From Blastomussa wellsi (Eukaryota > Cnidaria > Anthozoa > Scleractinia > Plerogyridae), in NCBI GenBank assembly GCA_947652115.1, contig OX393571.1, positions 12,927,792-12,991,791 of the forward strand: DNA of 64,000 nucleotides, in the 5' to 3' direction. A program made the translations under genes and the position numbers. Under the pieces are notes generated by a model, which saw nothing but the letters and a program-made list of their open reading frames with translations, did not search any database and was not told where the DNA came from. This document shows, in pieces, positions 24,501 to 33,709 of the stretch (positions within the stretch are counted from its first letter, which is position 1; every line of letters begins with the position of its first letter).

Positions 24501-27500
24501 CCCAAGGACACAACGCAGTGCCCCGGCCAGGGCTTGAACTCAGACCATCCAATCCAGAGTCCAGCACACTAACCGTCAGGCCACCGCGCCTTCCCCTAAA
24601 TTTGTACCTCCTCTTATTTTTGACACTCTTTTTTATCAAGTTGATCATTCGATTGCATGTTGCTTTTTATTCCTTGACATTCTTTGATACATGTCAACAT
24701 ATAGAAGGAAATAGGAGGGAAATATACAGCTGCATAGAGGCTTGTTAACAGTGTACATGGTCGTACATGTTACATGCCAATTCTGTTTTCTCAGATTCGA
24801 TTTCCGTTATTTTGTGCCTAATTTCCTTGCCTGACATTTTCACCAGACAAAGTAGTTGGAGAAAGCCCAAAACCTACATAGTAGCCAAAACAAAATTTGA
24901 AGGAACTACATCATCATTCATGCACTTTGAAAAATTTAGCCTAAATTTTTCAAAATCGTCATTTCCATTCTGTTTCAATCTTCCCCATCCTTAGCCATCC
25001 TTGTTCCTTTTTGGTTTAGTATCACTCCTTTTGTGTTTTTTGTCTTTTTTAAACTATTATTTTTAGGTTTCCTACATTTTAAGGGTAATTTAGGTTGTCG
25101 AAGAAATGACTCAAAATATTGTGACGTAGCTCCTTTAACTTGTGTATAACGAGTTGGTTATACAGGGGTTTCAAAATGTTTTTAAGTAGGCGTCAGCGAC
25201 TGTAAGTCAGTAGGCGGCTGTTATAAGTGACCTTGTTTGTCGTAAGCTGATTGCTCTGACCAGAGTAGCTGGTGGCACAATAGTGAAGTAACCGGTGGAA
25301 CTCCGGCAGTTACCGGCTTGTTTTTAAACCCCTGGTAAAAGTTACATGTAGTCTTGAGCCTTACGTTTGTCCAAACAAACTACAATGCACTGTAACACTT
25401 GCTTCTCCAAATGGACCTTTTTTCCACAGCATGGCCTGCTCTCCTCAGGGGGTGGTACAGCTGACAGATGCATTAGATTCTGGAACACACTAACAGGACA
25501 ACCACTACAGTGTGTAGACACTGGCTCACAGGTACATTTCATTTTGGATGAATTCCTATCTTCTCCTAACCCATTTGTAACAAATTTAACTTGGTGTGCT
25601 ATGGGTATTTAGGATTTCATCGGCATAGAAACAGCGCCTTGATAGACAACCAAGTTCTCATAAGTTAGATGGTACAAAATATAGCACAAACAGTAACCAG
25701 GGTATCTTAGGGTACATTCAATTGACCCTATGCTGGAATAAGACTAGGTTGGAACAACTGGCATGTCCGTTCGATTGAGTTGTAAGTTATTCTATTCTGG
25801 AATACAAATAATAAGGATGCTCGGAATAAACTGGAATAATGACGTCATTTTGCCTTCACAATTCGACGGCTTTTGAGAACAGCAAACAAATGGCAGTTGC
25901 CGGTGGCAAAGAAAACGAGGTTTTACCAAAGGGGGATAACAACAAGCTTTTCAAATTGCTGTTGTATTGTCATCACAATTTTAACATTGGATTGTCATTC
26001 AAACTGGCTTTGTTAAGACTCTCACTTGACAACATCTGTTTGCAATCAGTTCTTTGACAATAAACTTAGACCGGAGCAAATCATTGTTTCCCTGTAATAC
26101 GTTGTTTTCCGTGTAATACGTTGTTTGCAAATCATTGTTTCCCTGTAATACGTTGTTTTCCGTGTAATACGTTGTTTGCAAACCATTGTTTTCCGTGTAA
26201 TACGTTGTTTGCAAATCATTGTTTCCCTGTAATACGTTGTTTTCCGTGTAATACGTTGTTTGCAAATCATTGTTTTCCTGTAAAACAACATTGCTGTTTG
26301 GGGAGTAGGTTTGGTGCAGTGGCGAGAGTGGTCCTCCCCCCCCCCCCCTCCCACCAATGTGGTCCGGGTTCGATTCCCAGACCCAGTATCATGTGGGTTG
26401 AGCTTGATGTTGGTTCTCGTCCTTGCTCCGAGAGTCTTTCTCCGGGTTCTCCAAATTCCAATTCAATCTCCAAGCATGTATACTTCATAACAAGCTCTTC
26501 TGTGTTATTTGGGTAAACAAATTGTATTTACATGCTGCCTTTCCCAGATGACACATTTTGTGCCCTCACATATCGTGATATATTTTTTCAGGTTTGCAAC
26601 TTAGCATGGTCAAAGCATTCAAATGAACTGGTGAGTTAGTGAATTAGTACCGTATTGTAGCGCATTTGCATGCTAAGTTGCAATGTAAATATTGTGGCAA
26701 ATTTTGTGCTAAAATTTTAGCCCCTGGGGATTGACTATTTACATAGCAGTTACACTATCCAATCCGAGTAGAGTTCGTACTTGGCTTTGTTCCTGCGAAA
26801 AACATTGGCGAACACAATGTAGTCTGCGTAACTGGCGGGAATGTTTTGTTTGAGCGGCAGAGAAGGCCAGCTCTCCTCAACGTTCTCGACCCAACATATC
26901 ATTCCGGAAACCAAACACTTTCTTTTTTGAAATAGCTCTTTGTTGGTTTTACGAGACTTTATTGAAAATCGCTCTTGTACAACTACTAGTCTAGCTTATA
27001 AATACACCAATAAGAAAGTTTATACAGCTGAATCCCAGTTTCTCCGATCTCCAAGTGAAACCAAATAAAAGTTGGTTTGCGAAATCGGAGATAAATTGCA
27101 GCGTTCAACTGTATCAAGTTAATCTCAGGGAAGTGCCTTTTGGTTCAAACTATCAAGAGGTTCAAGAAAATCGGGATTCCACTCTAGCAATGCATGTAAA
27201 AATACAAGCATTGACATGTGAATCTTCTTCATTGCAGGTTAGTACACATGGCTATTCACAGAACCAGATCTTAGTTTGGAAATATCCATCGTTGACTCAA
27301 GTAGCCAAGTTAACAGGACATTCTTACAGAGTTCTTTATCTGGTAAGATAATAGTTTCTTTCTTATTTGGGTTGACACACTGCTTCTCTGTTGCGTGTTT
27401 GTTACAGAAGGGCGTTGGCGAGTGTCGAAAGCAATTGCGCTTGATTTCAAATGGTTTAACATTATTACGCTTAGTTGCTGGTTTAAGATAAATTCGGGCT

Positions 27501-28266
27501 ACTTCCGCAACCAATCAGAAGAAAAAGCACTCACGCACGTTTCCCGCCTTCACGCCAACTACATGCATTTGCTTTTCGTTTTGATTGGCTCATACTCGTT
27601 TTCCCGCGCTTTGTGTCGGCTGCATGTATTTTCTTCGAGTTTTGATTGGTTCACTGGATTGTCCGTCGCGTCACTTTGATTTTGATTTTACGACACCACC
27701 AAAAATTGCTCCAACAAGGACTTACTCAATTGGCTAATCGCCAAAGTCTCAGGCATTCGGTTAAGATGCTTTTTTGTAGCTTGAATGAAAGCGGGAATTT
27801 ATATACTAAATAAATGGTATTTTCGTTGTTAATCACAGGCTGTATCGCCTGATGGTGAGGCAATAGTAACAGGAGCCGGAGATGAAACTCTTCGATTCTG
27901 GAATGTCTTCAACAAAGCGCGCTCACACAAGGTATCTGCTGTTCGTTTGTCTGTTTTTGTTAGTTAGTACGTTTGTTTTATTTTCTGTTTGTTTTTTTCT
28001 ATTTATTTGTTGCTGTGGGGTTGCTCTTTTTTCCTGAGTGTGCGTGTGTGAGTACCCTCTGGTATATTTAACATTTTACACAAGAAACAGAAAAAACTAT
28101 AATTTTTCTATGTCCCTTCACAATGTTGTGTCGCTTGAAAAACCAATCCCTTCTATTGCTGCCTTTTGCGACATTGCTTTTGGGGAAAGGGAGCTCTCCA
28201 TTTAACATTCGTAACGAAATTCTCGTTACTGTTGTTGAAGTAACATAAGTGTCCCAAGGAATAGAT

Positions 28267-28298
<32 letters not shown>

Positions 28299-28553
28299 GT
28301 GGACTTGAACAATATACTTTCTCTCCATTGAGAACTAAACTTTTTAAACTTTTTTTTGCGCAGCACTGTTTAGTCCACCAATATGGCCGCCTTATAAGTT
28401 GAGTGAAAACCATCTATTGTGTTTCGGATTGTAGCGAGAGGCTGTTTTTTGATCTCATTTCACTCGTTTAATACTCACATGAATTTTTGTCCTTTATTCC
28501 CTTTTCAATAGGAATCGAAGTCGGAACTAAACCTGTTTTCCAGAATAAGATGA
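10657..28553 (+). CDS. FZR1: Fizzy-related protein / Cdh1, APC/C activator (20 exons, 493 aa)
   Basis: Cdh1 recruits D-box and KEN-box substrates to the anaphase-promoting complex in late mitosis and G1. Exons: 10657-10722, 11719-11801, 12015-12069, 12431-12468, 16467-16489, 17945-18009, 18629-18694, 19834-19910, 19985-20012, 20469-20525, 21357-21455, 22632-22697, 23281-23383, 23587-23705, 24096-24251, 25430-25531, 26592-26630, 27238-27342, 27839-27931, 28512-28553. They total 1482 nt with no frame break, close to the roughly 496 residues usual for the family. The protein starts [12 protein letters not shown]. The C-box DRFIPSR is at residues 49-55, [20 protein letters not shown] precedes the WD40 propeller, and repeats such as [13 protein letters not shown] and [18 protein letters not shown] follow. 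It ends in the Ile-Arg-type tail (FSRIR) that docks on APC3. Three exons are under 40 bp. Introns carry many transposons; intron 4 is about 4 kb. Confidence 0.97.
10935..11093. mobile_element. MITE in FZR1 intron 1
   Basis: TATAGCGATGTTTCTTG at the left and CAAGAAATATCGCTATA at the right are inverted repeats with one mismatch, bounding 159 bp. No coding sequence. Confidence 0.65.
12950..13018. repeat. ATT/TTA-rich microsatellite
   Basis: Imperfect run of ATT, TTA and related trinucleotides in FZR1 intron 4. Confidence 0.8.
13078..14555. mobile_element. Transposon-like element with TCGAGGATCGAG ends
   Basis: The left edge has TCGAGGATCGAGTATCGAG with a repeated ATCGAGT heptamer. The right edge has CTTGATCCTCGA and TCGAGGATCAAG, which form their own hairpin around 14498-14545. 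The ends are inverted with respect to each other, and CTCGAGAAATAAAT recurs inside both ends. No transposase frame is evident in the roughly 1.5 kb interior. It lies in FZR1 intron 4. Confidence 0.5.
14818..15258. mobile_element. CAGGG-type non-autonomous DNA transposon, 441 bp
   Basis: The left end CAGTGCTCGACACTAAC and right end GTTAGTGTCGAGCCCTG are 17-bp inverted repeats with one mismatch. CATTT is present directly on both sides (14813-14817 and 15259-15263). The interior repeats GGCTAGT motifs near each end. The flanking sequence is itself a local duplication (AACCACAAATCATG-like blocks at about 14790 and 15300). Confidence 0.7.
15515..16159 (-). mobile_element. 5'-truncated LINE insertion with 57-bp target duplication
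   Basis: A (TTA)n tail at about 15523-15560 followed by an A/T-rich 3' end marks a retroposed LINE on the minus strand. The minus-strand frame at 15895-16167 ([16 protein letters not shown], then [12 protein letters not shown]) resembles the C-terminus of LINE reverse-transcriptase proteins. The element sits between two nearly identical 57-bp copies (15458-15514 and 16160-16216, one mismatch), the expected target-site duplication. It is inside FZR1 intron 4. Confidence 0.75.
16691..17419. mobile_element. Long-arm fold-back MITE in FZR1 intron 5
   Basis: ATCACTAAAC at the left and GTTTAGTGAT at the right begin arms that stay complementary for well over 100 bp (for example TTGCATGACC against GGTCATGCGA and GTCACATGAC against GTCACATGAC). 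Weaker complementarity, including CTGGCGATAAATA against TATTTATCGCCAG, continues to the middle. The arms together make nearly all of the 729 bp. Confidence 0.75.
17533..17667. mobile_element. MITE with TATGTTGTGGTTCAA termini (copy 1)
   Basis: ATGTTGTGGTTCAA and TTGAACCACAACAT are inverted termini of a short element in FZR1 intron 5. A related element is at 60387-60499. Confidence 0.7.
18205..18495 (-). mobile_element. SINE family 1 copy
   Basis: Reverse-orientation SINE body and tRNA-like head: GGCCAGGGCTCCAACTTGG-like B-box region near 18430, preceded by CAACACAGTGCCCC and CATCGCAGGGTTACCCCC. Diverged, with a poly-C stretch at about 18276-18294. Confidence 0.75.
19003..19790 (+). mobile_element. 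SINE family 1 copy interrupted by a DNA transposon
   Basis: The tRNA-like head (GGTTAGTGCACTCGTC, then GGTTCGAGCCC) and first body part run to 19117. The remainder resumes at 19655 with CTCACAGTGCC and GGATGGGATGC-type sequence in the same orientation. The 537 bp between is a CAGGG-type element, so the SINE inserted first. Confidence 0.85.
19118..19654. mobile_element. CAGGG-type non-autonomous DNA transposon, 537 bp
   Basis: Perfect 14-bp inverted ends CAGGGCTTCTGATA and TATCAGAAGCCCTG, flanked by the direct repeat ACTCTC (19112-19117 and 19655-19660). Comparison with uninterrupted SINE copies confirms a 6-bp duplication. The interior has TTCGCGG/TTCGCTG motifs repeated and no transposase. 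Confidence 0.85.
20117..20354. mobile_element. Hairpin MITE in FZR1 intron 9
   Basis: Long inverted arms: GTGGCCACCCAACAAACTTT against AACTTTGTTGGGTGGCCAC-type, TTAGCCAATCAGAGAG against CTCTCTGATTGGCTAA, and CAAATTTGTTTGAG against CTCAAACAAATT. The outer ends CAGCGTGATGCGTCTAA and TTAGGCGTGTCGCACTG are weaker inverted repeats. Confidence 0.8.
21072..21215. mobile_element. MITE with GGCCATATTGG-type termini
   Basis: GTGGCCATATTGGAT at the left and CCAATATGGCTGCTGTGACA at the right are partial inverted repeats. GTTTGGGACACC and TTTTGGGACACC recur internally as direct repeats. It lies in FZR1 intron 10. Confidence 0.45.
24405..24600 (-). mobile_element. SINE family 1 copy, 5'-complete
   Basis: Reverse orientation: CATCGCAGGGTTACCCCC, then ACCCATTTATACACCTGGGT, then the head with GGCCAGGGCTTGAAC (inverse B box) and GGCCACCGCGCC. 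It lies in FZR1 intron 15. Confidence 0.85.
24899..25138 (+). mobile_element. TTAA-flanked MITE (copy A)
   Basis: About 240 bp with 80-90% visible identity to copies at 45723-45964 and 47165-47405, sharing GCACTTTGAAAAA, GGTTTAGTATCACTCC and AAGGGTAATTTAGG. The right end GTGACGTAGCTCC runs into TTAA. The left end has decayed. Confidence 0.8.
26076..26282. repeat. 51-bp tandem repeat (minisatellite) in FZR1 intron 16
   Basis: Monomers start at 26076, 26127, 26178, 26211 and 26262. Three are 51 bp, the third is shortened to 33 bp and the last is partial. Each monomer begins GCAAATCATTG and contains two TGTAATACGTTGTTT submotifs, so it arose from a shorter unit of about 18 bp. The copies are nearly identical. 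Confidence 0.95.
26300..26475 (+). mobile_element. tRNA-derived SINE, family 2
   Basis: A-box-like GGTGCAGTGGCGAGAGTGG and B-box GGTTCGATTCC mark the tRNA-like head. The body contains GTTGGTTCTCGTCC and CTCCGGGTTCTCC. It differs from family 1. An inverse copy lies at about 41128-41285, with fragments near 11890 and 29470. Confidence 0.75.
28260..28418. mobile_element. MITE in FZR1 intron 19
   Basis: AATAGATTGTTTTCAC at the left and GTGAAAACCATCTATT at the right form inverted termini. GGCGGCCATGTTGGTGGA and TCCACCAATATGGCCGCC pair inside. 159 bp, non-coding. Confidence 0.75.
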
Positions 28554-29936
28554 TATTAGCTGGACAAATAATTGCTTATAGTACACTTTGTAAATAACAT
28601 TAATGTTAGAGGAAGTAAAAAAAACAATGTAGACATTTATGTAATTAATCACAAGAGCACAGTATGGTTGGCATGGAAAATTGTCACGATTTGTATCGAA
28701 CAAGGAGTCGTGATAATGGTAATCGAAATATTAAACGCAGCATTTTGTTGCGAGATACAATAACCTCTTTATAATGTCTCAAACTTTTCACTGATTTGCA
28801 TACGTTTATCACCTTGATTGTTTTCGTTATTCTTACCACCTGTTTGCATGACATTGTATAAATATTATGCAGAGAAATCAAATGTAAATCGCTGTTGGAA
28901 CTAAAGTATTACGAGGTCTGGGAACTCCGCTCTGAGGGAAGACTAGGAGCGAACGAGAGGGAGGTGGACGAGAAGGACTAGGAACGAAGCCGCGTCTGTA
29001 GGCTCTCACAAAGAGCCACGTATTAATGTTTCTTGCATTCGGTTCAAACTGACTTAATGATACCCAAAATAGAGTTTATAATCGTAATTTAATTACTATT
29101 AGAAGTTTATGTTATTCAAGTTGTAACGTCAACTGCCCTGCAGGGTTCGCAACACCTTTTTCAGTAATCGCTGCATTTCGGTACACAGGTATTCCGTATA
29201 ACAACTCGTTCTTGACTTTTTTGCCGTAATACGTTATTGCAACTGCCATAGCACTTGCTACTGGCACCTCAGAGGACGTGATTTGATTTTCTTGAATCTT
29301 ACAAAGGGCGTCCATTCAATCAACCGTAGTGATTAGAACGATTGATTTGATTGGACACCCTTTGTTAGATCCAAGCCAATCATATCATGTTTCGCTGGGT
29401 GGCTCTGGTAACGAGAATGGCAAAAGTTGAACAAGGTCATTCTTTCCTAGTGAGAGCACTTTCCTTCCGCACTCGGCGTCATATGTGGTTTGAGTTTGTC
29501 GTTGGTTCTCGTACTTTCGTCCGGAAAGAATGTGTTACAAGGTAAAAGGTTTACCTACTCCCTGGTGTAATCAATTGCCACATAATTTGGAACAGTGCGT
29601 TTCAAATTTAAAATATAAAACATTTTAATAGCATCGTTTCCATCCCGTAGTTTTCCATAAGGAAAGGAAGTGCAGGATGCAGCAGAAATGGCAAAAAACG
29701 AAGTTGCACAAAATTGAACCAAACAGGCTTCAGCTGCTATTGTTGCCATATTTAAGTTTCAACAGGGTTTGTGGTTCAAATGCGGTTTTGCTTCTCCGTG
29801 AGCTTTCATGCAAGGCGAAGTGTGTTATGGGCAGCACAACGATAAAGTTTAAAACGAGAGTGTGTCCATCAAGCCGGTTCCGTTCTTGTCTCTGATACAG
29901 TAAAAGCCTCGCGTGTAAGAACCTAGTGGTTTAAGG

Positions 29937-30512
29937 AGGGTCCTGAAGGGGAGGGGTACCAATCCCATTTCCCAGCCCAATTTTTTCCAAATCCCACTTC
30001 CCAGTGTTCAAATTCCATTTCCACTAGCAGAATTCAGAAAAAATCCCAGTGTTATTATTTTTTGCAAGTGACGTCAGCGACGCCATGTTGGATGACAGGA
30101 ACAAAAGATTTCAGGTAAGCCTCTTTTGTTTGGTCATCCAACATGGCCGCCGCGCTTATTGTTATTTGAATCTCTCGGGATTGGTTGCAAACCAGCAATA
30201 CATACTTCGTATCGCTTCAAAATTACGACATCAAAGTACGGCACAACAAAGACGCAAAAATTAACGACGATTTGTGAACATGTTCACAAATGACAATGGG
30301 GAAGATATCAGTGACGTCACCCATTGTTATTAATGTGCCAACCCAGGAGCCCATGAGAAGGAGCCTCCATCTCCCATACTGACCATCTGAGTCAAACCTG
30401 TCCCGTATCTTCTTAATTTTAGAAGCACCTCTCAGTGTGGTTTTCGCGGGTGTTTTTGTAATAGCCAATCATGTGAGAGCTCACTGTTCTTTCGCGGGTG
30501 TTTTTGTAATAG

Positions 30513-30557
<45 letters not shown>

Positions 30558-31248
30558 GTATAACAATATAATTTGGTTTTATCAACTGGGTTGATAATGT
30601 CAATTGGCCACCGTAAAGAGATTCAAGAGCTGACGTTTCGAGCGTTAGCCCTTCGTCGGAGCGAATCTCTTTACGGTGGCCAATTGACATTATCAACCCA
30701 GTTGATAAAACCAAATTATATTGTTTTTGTAATAGCCATACTACACGACTAGAGCGTATTCTCTGCTTGTAAGTGTGCTTATTCTTCCAAGCCTGGTCGG
30801 ACTGCTCATGCTCAATGTTGTTTCAAGAATGCTTTTAACCTATTCCTCAGAGTCACTGTCACCAGGGATTTTGGCATTAGAACTATGCTTCCGCCATTTC
30901 CAAAAAATATGGATGCTCTGTTAACTTGGCTTCTCACACACATCACTGAACACAAATATCATTCACCACAAGTCTAGTCCACTAATTTGGGGAAAATAGA
31001 ACGTGCTCGCTAAAGATGCTAAAAATTGATACTAACAAGGCGCTTGAACAATTTTCTTACTTTCCTCAATCCAGGAAATAAGTGATGTCTCGCCTGGTCA
31101 TGGGTAAAAGATATTTATCCCATTCCCATTGTTCACACATTTTTTTCCCATTCCCAGTGACCAAATCCCAGTCCCAGTCACCCAAATCCCATTTTCCCAG
31201 TGCAAAAACAGGCCAATCCCAATTCCCATTTTACCCCTTCAGGACCCT
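29937..31248. mobile_element. Composite element with AGGGTCCTGAAGGGG termini
   Basis: AGGGTCCTGAAGGGG at the left and CCCCTTCAGGACCCT at the right are perfect 15-bp inverted repeats. Just inside both ends are degenerate runs of ATCCCATTTCCCAG-type sequence. Nested within are a short hairpin (about 30062-30150, with GCCATGTTGGATGAC against GTCATCCAACATGGC) and the fold-back element at 30513-30721. Confidence 0.65.
30513..30721. mobile_element. Fold-back element, Penelope-like terminal-repeat type (copy 2, internally deleted)
   Basis: The left arm and both outer segments match 361-621 almost base for base, but most of the right arm (the part complementary to about 30622-30662) is deleted. It is flanked by the 14-bp direct repeat TGTTTTTGTAATAG (30499-30512 and 30722-30735). 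Two copies with different target repeats of 12 and 14 bp indicate real mobility. Confidence 0.65.
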
Positions 31249-32477
31249 CTTTGAGAACCTGTTGGCAGAAATTTTCCATTTTAATACCCCAAAATATAAG
31301 AACCCGTTTTCCCAAGCAAGATCCAGCAGGTTCTTATATGTGATTTACAGTGAAAATATGATACCAAGGAGTTTGACTTTAGATTGCAAATTTATTTTAT
31401 GAGAGACAAACTGTAATTACAAATAAAAGTATATCCCTATACAGCAAAATCAGATTTATATAAAGCAGAGACTAAAATAGTGTTATTAATAGTGGCCTTG
31501 CTGTTGGCTTCTTTTTGAAAGCACTAAGCTTAGTTTTGTTAGTTTTCCGGTATGTCACTGAAAAGAATATTCTTAATGAACACAACCTATCTAAGACCGT
31601 AAAATCCAAACTTGCCGAAGGCAGACCAATTGTCTATTGACAAAGAGTGCCCGAGGATTTAAACTCGGGACAATCGAGAAACAAATCCCGCCAGTGGCAA
31701 ACCGCTTTCGTTCATATACTCCTAAAGACCGAAACCTCCCGGGGGGATACTTGACCCCTGTTTGAGTATAGGGGTGCCGCTGGAGGTCCGAAACCCTGGC
31801 CCTGTTTAGGACCAAAATAACCTCAAACATATACCCTGTTTAGGACCAAGGGAAGCGTTTTTCAGTAGTATAGCGCTAATATCTAGTCCTGAAAACGATC
31901 TAATGTTGACTGATCACCGGCTAAATAAATACTGATGAACGTTTGTGATTTCGGATATGCTTAAAACTCGATGAAAGTCTTGAAGCAATATTAATATCCA
32001 TACCCTGTCTTAGCCTGCGTAGCAAGCGTTCCCAAGCGACCGGAAATCGCTCTTCGCTCTTCGCTCGGGCGGGAACTGTCTATGACAGACTGGCTTGAAT
32101 TATTTACCCTGTTCAGGATTGAGTGGTCAAAAACCATACCCTATCCAGCGGCACGTCCCTGTATAGCCCATATAATGGAGTACCCCGCCCCCCCCCCCCC
32201 CACCCCGGCCGAAACCGTCCCAATAGCAGAACGAGTACTTTACATCCTGACTCATCGTTTGATAGTGTAACAGTATTGTTTAGCCTGCGTTGCAGACGGA
32301 CAAAACCGCCGGTATAGACTATACCGAAGATTATGTGACACGTCCCGCTGCCACGCAGGCTACCCGCAAACGGACCCTCTTTTTTTTCGCATGGGTCCTT
32401 ATCACCAATCTATTCTCCAGAGCCAGCGCGGTTTCCGGACGCTGGTCAAGAGGAACGTGGGCTCTGGGAACGAGATT

Positions 32478-32890
32478 CAATCAATCAATCAATCTTTATT
32501 TGCCGATTTCATTATATAGTGTACGTTACAGTACATCATTAGAGTGACCTAAGGACAGGAACTCTCAGCAAACCCTTCTGGGCTTTTCGAGGAGAGTCCT
32601 CATAGTTCAAAGTTCTTCTTTGTAACTTATTTAATTTACATGGCTATTTGAATTATTTTGTATATAAATTCAGTGTATATTAAACATGAAGAATTTATTT
32701 CAATTAGCGCAATAATACAGATCTTTATAATTTCGTATTTGAGAGTAGATATAATTTTAATTTTTTTCTTAAAAGAATAATAGGTTTTGATTTCTTTCAG
32801 TGACTCTGGTAAATTATTCCAAGTATGACTTCCTCTATAATTAACCAAATGTTTACTATAATTAATTCTAGCATAATTTTTATGCACACA
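32478..32890 (-). mobile_element. LINE 3' fragment (reverse-transcriptase protein C-terminus)
   Basis: The minus-strand frame at 32636-32887 contains HTWNNLPESLKEI and YSFKKKIKI, the pattern that closes many LINE reverse-transcriptase proteins (WN-LP-S-K, then FK-K-lK). Downstream on the minus strand come an A/T-rich tail and ATTGATTGATTG repeats at about 32478-32495, a LINE-type 3' end. It is truncated at the 5' side. Confidence 0.65.
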
Positions 32891-33709
32891 AAGTAATCAT
32901 TAAATGAATCAGGTAACATGTTATTAAAGAATCAGAACATAAACAAAGCAGTTACTTGTAGATTATATTGATAACCTTATAAACAGAGATGTAGTGTGCT
33001 CTTTCTATTCAGCAAACATGATTAATCTTATAATCCTTTTTCTTTTCAGATTGCATTGTGACTCGTACTCTTCATATATAAATCAAGGCAATAACTTCGC
33101 GTTACCATCATAAAACAAATTGGACTGGCGTTTCGTAGTCTTCCTATTTGGACTTTACTCAGACCTACTGCCAAATTAACTAACAGACCAGATGAACAGT
33201 TAGATCCTCTGAAGTAACGAACTGCTTCTAAAAATGTATCTTACGTCCTAGATCTTTTTAAAATAGTGATCATTGTGAAAAACGCTGCAACTCAATCAGT
33301 CTTGTGAATGAGCCTTCCTGGTGAAGGGTCAGCTATTTTCTAGCTGCGTATATAACTCTTTTTTCGCTAAATATATTTTTAATATTTTCACAATTCAAGG
33401 GCGAAGGCGATACTCGCACCTCCCTTTCGAAGCGTGTCGTCTTCTGGCCCCATTCAAATTTCGCGCGACCATATTTACTCAGCTGGGCGGAAGAGAGACC
33501 TGCTTGTAGTCTATGTCGTGATTCTTTTTTTCAGTTCTAATTGGCTGAAAACACAGTATGTTTGCTCGGATTGAAAAAAAATAGTTGCACGACTTTCCTT
33601 CCCTTTAAGTGTTCACAAAACAACTAAAAGTGCATATCTTCTTTCGAGTCAATCAAAACTTGCACATTCAATAAAGAATGTGGGATCCGCTCCGGGTGAG
33701 TGATTTAAG

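Larger units (their letters stand above)
28554..33709. other. Gene-poor, transposon-rich intergenic block
   Basis: Between FZR1 and the cGAS-like gene I find no exon that joins into a gene. The block holds a composite inverted-repeat element (29937-31248) with a nested hairpin and a nested fold-back element, tract-rich repeats at 31.7-32.4 kb, and a LINE tail at 32.5-32.9 kb. Positions 33000-33700 show nothing recognisable. Confidence 0.6.

Noticed and set aside
29112..29315. Minus-strand 67-codon frame (MDALCKIQENQITSSEV)
   Set aside because: The composition looks protein-like, but no splice partners, domain or neighbouring exon support it.
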